Assembly: GCA_900763175.1 (NCBI GenBank)
Contig: CAAFJI010000270.1
Span: forward strand, 1 to 8,649
Reading direction: 5' to 3'
Source: Lachnospiraceae bacterium
Lineage (GTDB): Bacteria > Bacillota > Clostridia > Lachnospirales > Lachnospiraceae
Length of the DNA stretch: 8,649 nucleotides
A model generated the notes under the pieces. That model ran no database searches. It saw only the letters and a program-made list of their open reading frames with translations, and had not been told where the DNA came from. Shown here one piece after another: positions 1 to 6,021 of the stretch. The first letter of the stretch is position 1; each line of letters starts with the position of its first letter. The translations under genes were made by a program, and so were the position numbers.

Positions 1-8
1 CTCCTTTT
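1..8 (-). promoter_or_regulatory. Ribosome binding site of a divergent gene left of the window
   Basis: Read on the minus strand, bases 8 to 1 give AAAAGGAG, a near-consensus Firmicutes Shine-Dalgarno sequence that would place a start codon a few bases beyond the left edge. A good minus-strand promoter lies about 50 bases upstream (55-82), which makes chance less likely. The gene is not visible. A divergently transcribed regulator would be a common arrangement for a transporter locus, but that is only inference. Confidence 0.55.
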
Positions 9-54
9 GTATAAAATATATAATTAAATAAAGAAATATCTTTGGATAAACTAC

Positions 55-82
55 ATTTTAGCACAAAAACGCAGACAATCAA
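55..82 (-). promoter_or_regulatory. Sigma-A-type promoter with extended -10, reading leftward
   Basis: On the minus strand the -35 box is TTGATT (82-77), followed by a 16-nt spacer and the -10 box TAAAAT (60-55). A TGC directly before the -10 makes it an extended -10 (TGnTAAAAT). Transcription would begin near base 48 and run off the left edge through the AAAAGGAG at 8-1. No equally convincing promoter was found on the + strand for the first gene, although one must exist in 83-190 or overlap this one. Confidence 0.6.
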
Positions 83-183
83 TACATTCCGGTTGAAAAA
101 TAAAGCACTTCGGATATGGATTTACGTAACTGGGGGGAAAAGAATTGTGGGATATTTTATACCGTGATAAAGTAATCTCAGCA

Positions 184-189
184 AGGAGG
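184..189 (+). promoter_or_regulatory. Ribosome binding site that fixes the start of A1
   Basis: The perfect AGGAGG is followed one base later by an in-frame GTG (191) and ten bases later by ATG (200). A start codon one base from the Shine-Dalgarno cannot be used efficiently, so ATG 200 is the likely start. Confidence 0.75.
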
Positions 190-199
190 AGTGAACAAT

Positions 200-1435
200 A
201 TGAAATTAACAGACAGAAAGATGCTGGAGCGTTTTGAACAGGTCCTCTTTTTCGGAAAGGAGGAAATGGAGCGTAGGTGGTCACTTGCAAGAAGCGTGAT
301 GGAAGAGCAGCAGGCCGATTACCTGATGGTCCTGGAAGGCTCTTATGAAGGATATAATCACTGGTTTATGGGAAACAGAGAGTGCGAGGCAATCCTGATC
401 CCGAAAGAAGGAGAAATCACAGTTGTTCTTGGGAAAAATATTTCCAAAGACAAGGAATACCAGTGGTCAAGACCTGCAGATTTTGATAAATGGATTGCAA
501 GGAAACCAGTGCAGTCGGTTCACGAGAATCTCCATTTTGTAGATAGTTTTGATGCCAGAGATATAAAAAAGGGCTGTCCGGACAAAGAAAATTTAAGGAT
601 TGCCATGATTCATCCGGAAGTATTAAAGAACACCTGGTACGAGGAAATGAAACAGGTTTTAGGTGAATTTTCTTATTTTGATATAGGACTTGCACTGGAT
701 GCAGTCAGAGTAATAAAAGGACCGGAAGAGCAGTATCTGATCCAGCAGGTAAACAAGATGAATGAGAAGCTAATGTCCTCTGTAGGAGTTGTAATCCGTC
801 CGGGAAGACCTTTAAAAGAGGTTACAGATGAACTCCAGTATATGGCAATGAAGCTGGGAAGTGGCGGACATTTTGTCCATGTATTTTGCCTGAATTGTGG
901 TCCGCAGGATGAGATCAGTCCTGACGGAATGGGAAGAAGAGATTATCCGGGACTCACTCTTCGGTATGGTGACAAGGTATTTGTACTTATAGAAACAAAT
1001 GGACCTGGAGGTCACTACAGTGCACTTGGAAGGTATTGCATTCTGGGACAGCCAAGTGAGGATATGAAAAAATACTGGGATATGGCAGTGAAAGCACAGA
1101 AAAATGCAGCCAGAATGATGAAGCCCGGCGTGACAGTCCGTATGATTTCCGATGAAAATAAAAAGTATATTGAAAGCTGCGGATTTATCACAAATGACCA
1201 GAATTATCTCCATAGCCTAGGCTTCCAGTATGGCGAGCAGCCCTATCTTAATGCACCGTCAGAGAATACGCCTTTGCAGGCAGGAATGCATTATATTGCA
1301 CATCCGGTTATCCAAAGACCTTATAAAGGAACCACAGAGATGGATGGAATCTTTGCTCTGGATACGTACTATGTAACAGAAAGTGGCGGCGTTCGTGCAA
1401 ATGATTTCCCGCAGGATTTGATTATATTGGATTAA
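200..1435 (+). CDS. M24-fold (Xaa-Pro peptidase/creatinase-like) protein, type A1, metal site degenerate
   Basis: This is a cytoplasmic protein of 411 residues with no signal peptide. It has the two-domain layout of prolidase, aminopeptidase P and creatinase: an N-terminal creatinase-like domain (about 1-160) and a C-terminal pita-bread domain (about 175-411). Family landmarks are LALDAVRVIKGPEE near 165-177, RYGDKVF near 255 and LHSLG at 337-341. The five M24 metal ligands are mostly gone: there is no Asp in the GDxxxxD strand, the Asp of DxTR is Ala275, the Glu of EPG is His368 and the last Glu is Leu387; only His338 remains. GGHYSALGR (270-278) resembles the metal-free enzyme creatinase (GYYTALER) more than peptidases. 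Glu265, His272, His338 and His368 are shared with A2. The gene is first in the operon, 16 nt before B1. It is the close homologue of A2 (about half identical by eye in the C-terminal domain). Substrate and reaction are unknown; peptidase activity is doubtful. Confidence 0.85.
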   Translation: MKLTDRKMLERFEQVLFFGKEEMERRWSLARSVMEEQQADYLMVLEGSYEGYNHWFMGNRECEAILIPKEGEITVVLGKNISKDKEYQWSRPADFDKWIARKPVQSVHENLHFVDSFDARDIKKGCPDKENLRIAMIHPEVLKNTWYEEMKQVLGEFSYFDIGLALDAVRVIKGPEEQYLIQQVNKMNEKLMSSVGVVIRPGRPLKEVTDELQYMAMKLGSGGHFVHVFCLNCGPQDEISPDGMGRRDYPGLTLRYGDKVFVLIETNGPGGHYSALGRYCILGQPSEDMKKYWDMAVKAQKNAARMMKPGVTVRMISDENKKYIESCGFITNDQNYLHSLGFQYGEQPYLNAPSENTPLQAGMHYIAHPVIQRPYKGTTEMDGIFALDTYYVTESGGVRANDFPQDLIILD

Positions 1436-1451
1436 GAAATGAGGCGTGAAG

Positions 1452-2669
1452 ATGGATATAACAAAGATGAAAGTAGCCGGATGGGAGTGCCGGTATTACG
1501 GAATGCCCCATGAGGAACTGGAACAAAGAAGAGAGCGCATCCGTAAGGTGATGAAGGAAAAAAAGGTTCCCGTTGTGCTTATAGTAGATATGATAAGAGG
1601 AAATTATTTTCAGTGGATATTGGGAGCTGGGATGAGTGAAAGACCTACAGAAGAAATCTTGATTTTCCCGAAAGAAGAGAATATGACAATCTGCATTACC
1701 TCCCAGTGCTTCACAGATGAGGAGCACGCATCTTACAAAAAACTGAATGCAACCAACTCACAGGATGCCAGATTTGGAGACGCAGTTAATGTCCCGGCAT
1801 TGTATTACGGAGACATCAAAAAGTATATGGATGATACCGGAAGGGTTGGAATTTTATACCCGGATTCTCTTAGAAAAACAGTAAAGGATTACTTGGAACA
1901 GAAGATTCCAGGTCTTGAATGGGTAGACATTACAGAAGAAATGGAAGCTGCAAAGGCTCCAAAAAGTAATGGAGAACGAAAGATTTTAAAGGATATGGCA
2001 GCTTTTCATGACCGTTTATTCGGCAGTGTTGCAGCCATGGCAATCCCCGGAAAACTGGAAGGAGATCTGGTAAAAGAGCTTCGTTACCGGGCTTATCAGA
2101 TGGGTTGCGGCGGAGAAGATGTGACAAGAAATGCAGTCGTATTTTTCACATCAGAGTCTGATAAAGAGGGTGGTACTATCGAAGAAATCCTTTATCCTGG
2201 GAAGCAGATCCAGGAGGGTGACAGACTGAACCTGAAGGCGCAATGTGTAGCTTATGATGAGTTTTACGGTGCACTTGGAAGATGCTTTGTACTTGGAAAA
2301 GCCAGTGAAGAAACGAAAAAAGATAATGAAGCACTGGTGAAAATTCAGGATTTTGCAGCAGAGCTTTTAAAGCCGGGAACCAGCCTTTTGGAGGTATCCA
2401 GAAAAGTTCAGAAATACCGGAAAGAACTGGGAATACCGGAAGATAACAGCAATTATCTGTACGGAATTGGCTGTGGAGCCTGGGAAGCACCTACTCTTAC
2501 AGAACAGGCTGAAATGCCTCTTACGGCAGGAATGACAGTGGTAATCGCACCTCAGCTGAGAAGAGAAGGTCGAGAAGCAATGTACTGTGCAGATATGTAT
2601 GAAATTACAGAAAAGGGTGCGGTGCGTATGAATACATTCCCTAGAAACGTACAGGAAATCTTTATCTAA
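1452..2669 (+). CDS. M24-fold (creatinase-like) protein, type B1, no recognisable metal site
   Basis: The 405-residue cytoplasmic protein has the same two-domain M24 layout as A1 but belongs to a second type shared with B2. Type-B hallmarks are LRYRAYQMGCGG near 210-221, EEILYPG near 244-250, GDRLNLK (256-262) and FYGALGRCFVLGKASEET (271-288). It is the most degenerate of the four. The first-Asp strand carries Lys262, the DxTR Asp is Ala274, the HGxG His is Tyr337 (LYGIG), the EPG Glu is Ala366 and the last Glu is Ala380. None of the five peptidase metal ligands is left, so it may be a structural or regulatory partner of A1 rather than a catalyst. The start at ATG 1452 has a weak ATGAGG 7 nt upstream; an in-frame GTG at 1446 is too close to it. 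It lies 16 nt after A1 and 17 nt before the permease, so it is in the same operon. Confidence 0.83.
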   Translation: MDITKMKVAGWECRYYGMPHEELEQRRERIRKVMKEKKVPVVLIVDMIRGNYFQWILGAGMSERPTEEILIFPKEENMTICITSQCFTDEEHASYKKLNATNSQDARFGDAVNVPALYYGDIKKYMDDTGRVGILYPDSLRKTVKDYLEQKIPGLEWVDITEEMEAAKAPKSNGERKILKDMAAFHDRLFGSVAAMAIPGKLEGDLVKELRYRAYQMGCGGEDVTRNAVVFFTSESDKEGGTIEEILYPGKQIQEGDRLNLKAQCVAYDEFYGALGRCFVLGKASEETKKDNEALVKIQDFAAELLKPGTSLLEVSRKVQKYRKELGIPEDNSNYLYGIGCGAWEAPTLTEQAEMPLTAGMTVVIAPQLRREGREAMYCADMYEITEKGAVRMNTFPRNVQEIFI

Positions 2670-2686
2670 TAGCAGGAGGAAAACAG

Positions 2687-3541
2687 ATGAGGAAACATAA
2701 AAAAAACCGTGCTGCAGTCCTGTTCACGGTCCCGTCTCTTATCTTTTTTTCCATAGCACTTTTGATCCCGTTTTTCATGGGTATCAACATTGCTTTTACT
2801 GACTGGAACGGCGTGGCAAAAACATATAATTACGTAGGATTAAAGAATTTTATTAAGATTTTATCAGATTCCCGAATCGTAGCGCCCGCACGGAATACGC
2901 TGATTTTGGCAATTATCGGAGTGATTGTAAACAATATCGTAACCTTAAGTCTTGCGATATTGTTTACGAAATTTAAAGGCAAATTTGGAAATGTATGCAG
3001 GCTGATTGTATTCGTTCCGTGCTGTTTAAGTGGTGTACTTTCCGCTTACATATGGAAGTTTATTTACCGATTTGTACTCAGTGCAATAACCGGTTTATCA
3101 AGCCCTCTGGGAAGTGTATTCTGGGTTTTGCCAGCTATTGTAGTGATCGGTCTCTGGAATGGCGCCGGAATTAATATGTTGATTTATTATGCAGCACTTC
3201 GGAACGTTCCACAGGAGCTGATCGAGGCAGCAATCGTGGATGGTGCTGGAAGAGGACAGGTGTTCCGCAAGATTACATTACCTATGATAACTCCGGCATT
3301 TACCATTTGTATCACCATGACATTTACCAATATGTTAAAGGAATTCGGAACTGTAATGTCAGCTACCGGAGGTGGTCCTGCAAGGGCCAGTGAAACCATT
3401 TCCATGTATATTTACAACAACCTGTATACATACAGCAAGGCGGGATATGGACAGGCAATTTCCTTCGTATTCCTGGCATTCCTGATCATTGTTGGAAACC
3501 TTCTGACAAACTTCTTTAGAAAACGGGAGGTGGAGATGTAA
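2687..3541 (+). CDS. ABC transporter permease, MalF/UgpA-like (CUT1 sugar family)
   Basis: This 284-residue inner membrane subunit of a binding-protein-dependent importer has six predicted membrane spans at about 9-33, 70-94, 103-127, 145-171, 204-220 and 256-278. The coupling-loop EAA motif is at 180-199 (EAAIVDGAG...LP), where the transport ATPase docks. The length is typical of the short MalF/UgpA-type permeases of Gram-positive bacteria, which lack the large extra loop of E. coli MalF. GGPARASETISMYIY (228-242) is also characteristic of the family. Start ATG 2687 has AGGAGG 7 nt upstream. It overlaps the next permease by one base (TAATG), so the two are translationally coupled. CUT1 members usually carry oligosaccharides, glycosides or glycerol phosphates. 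The M24 neighbours make the real substrate uncertain. The partner ATPase is not in the window and is probably a shared MsmX/MsmK-type protein encoded elsewhere. Confidence 0.95.
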   Translation: MRKHKKNRAAVLFTVPSLIFFSIALLIPFFMGINIAFTDWNGVAKTYNYVGLKNFIKILSDSRIVAPARNTLILAIIGVIVNNIVTLSLAILFTKFKGKFGNVCRLIVFVPCCLSGVLSAYIWKFIYRFVLSAITGLSSPLGSVFWVLPAIVVIGLWNGAGINMLIYYAALRNVPQELIEAAIVDGAGRGQVFRKITLPMITPAFTICITMTFTNMLKEFGTVMSATGGGPARASETISMYIYNNLYTYSKAGYGQAISFVFLAFLIIVGNLLTNFFRKREVEM

Positions 3542-4383
3542 TGGGAGCATTCAGACAATCCCGTAAAGAAAAAATTTTCTGGACTGCATTGGCGATTTTT
3601 GCAATACTGATTTTCCTTTCACCCTTCTATATCGCCATTGTAAACAGTTTGAAAACCCAGCTGGAAACAGCGGAAAATGTACTGGCTCTGCCAAAGGTGT
3701 TTTCACTGGAAAATTATAAAGAGGCTATGCAGAAAATCAGTTTTTCAAAGTCTCTGATCAACACTTTTATTGTTACAGTTGTTGGAGATATTCTCATTGT
3801 ATTATGCGCTTCCATGAGTGGCCATGCAATCGCAAGGAACTCTGATAAAGGTAAATATTTCAAGGTATTGGATAGAATATTTTTATCTTCCATTATGATA
3901 CCATTTCAGGTTATTATGATTCCTGTATATAAAGTTTTCAGGAGCCTGGGCCTAATCAATAACCTTCTTGGAATGATCATTATGCTTACAGGAATGAGTG
4001 TGGCATACGCAACCTTCCTGTATGTGGGATTTATCAAATCCATTCCTATTGAGCTGGAGGAGGCTGCCAGAATCGACGGATGTAATCAGTTTCAGGCATT
4101 CTGGATGATCGTTTTTCCCCTGCTGAAGCCTATCACTGCAACAGTGGCTGCACTTCATGCAATGTGGCTGTGGAATGACTTTAATGTCTCTCTGATCCTG
4201 CTCCAGAAGGAAGCAGTAAGAACTCTGACAATCAAGCAATTTTATTTCTTTTCAGAGTATGCATCTGATTACAATATGGCATTTGCCGCAGCAATCATGG
4301 GCATGATTCCAGTTCTCATCTTCTTCCTGTTGATGCAGAAATACCTGGTTGGAGGAATCACGGCTGGTGCAGTAAAAGGTTAG
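3541..4383 (+). CDS. ABC transporter permease, MalG/UgpE-like (CUT1 sugar family)
   Basis: This is the 280-residue second membrane subunit, pairing with the permease directly upstream. Predicted membrane spans lie at about 13-34, 72-95, 112-132, 139-165, 195-212 and 246-266. The EAA coupling motif is at 174-193 (EEAARIDG...P). The family signature MWLWNDF is at 208-214. The protein ends in QKYLVGGITAGAVKG, the usual MalG-family C-terminus, so it is full length. The start ATG shares its A with the last base of the upstream TAA, and GGGAGGTGGAG lies just before it. The TAG stop is formed by the first bases of the inserted repeat element at 4381-4544. The protein itself was not shortened, and removing the element leaves a TAA in the same place. 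Confidence 0.95.
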   Translation: MGAFRQSRKEKIFWTALAIFAILIFLSPFYIAIVNSLKTQLETAENVLALPKVFSLENYKEAMQKISFSKSLINTFIVTVVGDILIVLCASMSGHAIARNSDKGKYFKVLDRIFLSSIMIPFQVIMIPVYKVFRSLGLINNLLGMIIMLTGMSVAYATFLYVGFIKSIPIELEEAARIDGCNQFQAFWMIVFPLLKPITATVAALHAMWLWNDFNVSLILLQKEAVRTLTIKQFYFFSEYASDYNMAFAAAIMGMIPVLIFFLLMQKYLVGGITAGAVKG

Positions 4384-4544
4384 AGCGTGTTTGAAAAATC
4401 ATTTCAGCAATCTGCACGCCCCATTTTGCGGGATCTTTGTCCCGAATTCGGTTGTCGTAGCCCGCTACGACGCCCTCATCCGGGACAAATTTCCCACAAA
4501 CTGTGACGCACATCTTGCAGAAAGCATTTTCCAAACATGCTCTA
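4381..4544 (+). mobile_element. 164-bp palindromic MITE-like element, copy 1 (complete)
   Basis: The element begins and ends with TA. Its terminal inverted repeats are TAGAGCGTGTTTG and CAAACATGCTCTA. The whole element is one imperfect palindrome: arms 4381-4444 and 4481-4544 match at 49 of 64 positions, with several mismatches able to form G-U pairs in RNA. The inner nine bases of the arms pair perfectly (TTTGTCCCG with CGGGACAAA). The 36-nt centre holds a 7-bp hairpin (GTCGTAG at 4454-4460, CTACGAC at 4465-4471). No ORF of transposase size is present. Terminal TA with inverted ends fits a non-autonomous element moved by an IS630/Tc1-mariner-type transposase that duplicates TA; that family link is inference. 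It overlaps the permease stop codon. The second copy at 8496 is about 96% identical. Confidence 0.85.
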
Positions 4545-4570
4545 AGAAAAATAAAAAACATATATAATAA

Positions 4571-4577
4571 AAGGAGG
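4571..4577 (+). promoter_or_regulatory. Ribosome binding site of the solute-binding-protein gene
   Basis: AAGGAGG is placed 8 nt before ATG 4586 and is one of the strongest sites in the window. It is preceded by an A/T-only stretch (about 4546-4570) that should leave it unstructured despite the large hairpin upstream. This fits high translation of the binding protein. Confidence 0.8.
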
Positions 4578-4585
4578 ATTTTACC

Positions 4586-5866
4586 ATGAAGAAACGGAGT
4601 ACTATGATCGCACTGTTACTGGCTGCCTGCACAGTTATGACATCTGGCGTGAGCACAACAGTTTTTGCTGAGGAAGAGCATGATCCTATTACCGTGACCT
4701 GGATCAACAGTTACAACGAGGATGGAATCAGCAAGTGGTCTGAGTGGGTAAAGGAACAGGTTGAGAGCGAATATCCTTACATCACGGTAGATTTGCAGAC
4801 CTATGCATCAGACAGTGTGGATCAGATCGTGAAAACAAAGATCGCCAGTGATGATGCACCTGGAATCTTCGGCGGATTCAATGTTCAGGAGTATGTGGAT
4901 GCAGGCTATGTTTACGATTTAAGTAATGAAGAGTGGATTTCCAATATCCAGGAGGATGTGTTATCAGCTGGAAAGTTCGGTGATATTCAGGCAGAGGTTC
5001 CTATGGATACCAATTATTATGGACTCTTCTACAACAAAGATATTTTTACGGAGCTTGGCCTGGAAGTGCCTACAACTTTAACAGAATTGTATGCAGTTTG
5101 TGATACCCTGAAAGAAAATGGAATTGCTCCATTTTCCTGCGGATTTGGTGATATCTGGACCCTGCAGGAGCAGATGTCTCCGATTTACATGACCTTATGT
5201 ATGGGCGGTTATGGCGGATTTGAAGCAGATAAAACCTGGTATGCAGACAAGGAAAGCTTAACCGATAATTTCGCAGATGATGCTGCTTATGCAAGGTCAT
5301 TTGAAATCCTGTATTCCTTAAAAGATTATTTCTCTGAGGATCCGATGGCTACAGATTGGGCAACCGCACTGAATATGGTTGCAACTGGAAAAGCTGCTAT
5401 GATTGCAAATGGTTCCTGGACAATGGATGGTGTAACCGGTATCAATCCAGACGTTACAATGAGTGCTTTCCCAATGCCAGTGTCTGATGATCCAGCTGAT
5501 GACGTTCTTATTGCACAGCCTGGTTCCGGCCCGTTATGCTATAACTCTGATGATCCGGAAATGCTGGATGCCTGCCTGAAGGTGTTTGATGTGATGTACA
5601 GTGTTGAGTCTGGCCAGAAATATGCAGAGCTTGGTAATAAGATCTCCACATTCAAGGATGTTGACATGAGCTTCAATACTTCTTGTGATGATCTTATGAA
5701 CTATGTAAATAACGGACAGTCCTGGAGTAATGGTGATATTACACAGTTCCAGGGCGGCGGATATGGAATCATCCAGGCAAGACTTCAGGAGTATCTGATG
5801 AAGGATGAGTGCGATACAGAAGGCTTCCTGCAGGCTCTTGATGATGACTTCAAGGCTGCTTATTAA
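4586..5866 (+). CDS. Extracellular solute-binding protein, family 1 (CUT1 ABC transporter)
   Basis: This 426-residue exported protein should deliver the solute to the two permeases. The N-terminus is a signal peptide: MKKR, a hydrophobic stretch, then VFA/EEEH with a plausible signal peptidase I cut after Ala28. LLAAC at 11-15 also fits a lipobox, which would anchor the protein as a lipoprotein from Cys15. The hydrophobic part before the cysteine is short and no Gly/Ser follows it, so the export type is undecided. Family features of the mature part are DPITVTWINSYN as first strand, a GIFGGFNVQEYVDAGYVYDL segment near 93-112, GLFYNKDIFTELGLEVPTTL near 146-165 and the conserved TGKAAMIANGSW near 267-278. 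Length is typical. It follows the permeases instead of leading the operon, which is unusual, and the MITE-like element separates it from them. A terminator follows 82 nt after its stop. The ligand is unknown. Confidence 0.92.
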   Translation: MKKRSTMIALLLAACTVMTSGVSTTVFAEEEHDPITVTWINSYNEDGISKWSEWVKEQVESEYPYITVDLQTYASDSVDQIVKTKIASDDAPGIFGGFNVQEYVDAGYVYDLSNEEWISNIQEDVLSAGKFGDIQAEVPMDTNYYGLFYNKDIFTELGLEVPTTLTELYAVCDTLKENGIAPFSCGFGDIWTLQEQMSPIYMTLCMGGYGGFEADKTWYADKESLTDNFADDAAYARSFEILYSLKDYFSEDPMATDWATALNMVATGKAAMIANGSWTMDGVTGINPDVTMSAFPMPVSDDPADDVLIAQPGSGPLCYNSDDPEMLDACLKVFDVMYSVESGQKYAELGNKISTFKDVDMSFNTSCDDLMNYVNNGQSWSNGDITQFQGGGYGIIQARLQEYLMKDECDTEGFLQALDDDFKAAY

Positions 5867-5947
5867 TTAGTTGGAATGTTGAGTCTTAGGAGCTGGATTA
5901 TAGAAAAAAAGTAAGTGGAAATAAGACATCCACATAAATATGAGCAG

Positions 5948-5990
5948 AGCGGTGCAGGCTGTGAAAAGTCCGGTTTGCACCGCTTTTTTT
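5948..5990 (+). terminator. Rho-independent terminator after the binding-protein gene
   Basis: A perfect 9-bp stem (AGCGGTGCA at 5948-5956, TGCACCGCT at 5976-5984) closes a 19-nt loop and runs into seven T residues (5984-5990). Only 18 nt separate the T tract from the A2 ribosome binding site, too little for a promoter after the terminator. A2 and B2 must therefore be expressed by read-through or from a promoter inside 5867-5990, where no convincing -35/-10 pair was found. Confidence 0.88.
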
Positions 5991-6008
5991 ACCAGATGAC
6001 CGGGCGAC

Positions 6009-6014
6009 AGGAGG
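6009..6014 (+). promoter_or_regulatory. Ribosome binding site that fixes the start of A2
   Basis: AGGAGG is followed by an in-frame GTG only one base later (6016) and by ATG 7 nt later (6022). The spacing selects ATG 6022. Confidence 0.75.
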
Positions 6015-6021
6015 AGTGGAT

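Noticed and set aside
93..120. Plus-strand promoter for A1 with TTGAAA at 93-98
   Set aside because: No acceptable -10 hexamer lies 16-18 nt downstream; the best is TATGGA with three matches.
145..173. Plus-strand promoter TTGTGG ... TAAAGT (17-nt spacer)
   Set aside because: Both boxes are weak and the transcript would start only a few bases before the ribosome binding site; not supported enough to list.
191..199. GTG start for A1 at 191 (and likewise GTG at 1446, 6016 and 7266 for the other M24 genes)
   Set aside because: At 191, 1446 and 6016 the GTG lies one base after the Shine-Dalgarno; at 7266 it lies before it. ATG codons at proper spacing exist in all four cases.
4381..4544. Repeat element as a CRISPR unit, riboswitch or tRNA-like structure
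   Set aside because: There are no regularly spaced repeats, no known aptamer core and no tRNA arms; terminal inverted repeats and TA ends fit a mobile palindrome better.
4563..4568. Perfect TATAAT upstream of the binding-protein gene
   Set aside because: It is 2 bases from the Shine-Dalgarno, so a transcript from it would lack the ribosome binding site, and no -35 box is present at the right spacing. It is part of an A/T-rich leader.
5915..5933. Small hairpin GTGGA ... TCCAC upstream of the terminator
   Set aside because: Five-base stem with a nine-base loop; expected by chance and without a T tract.
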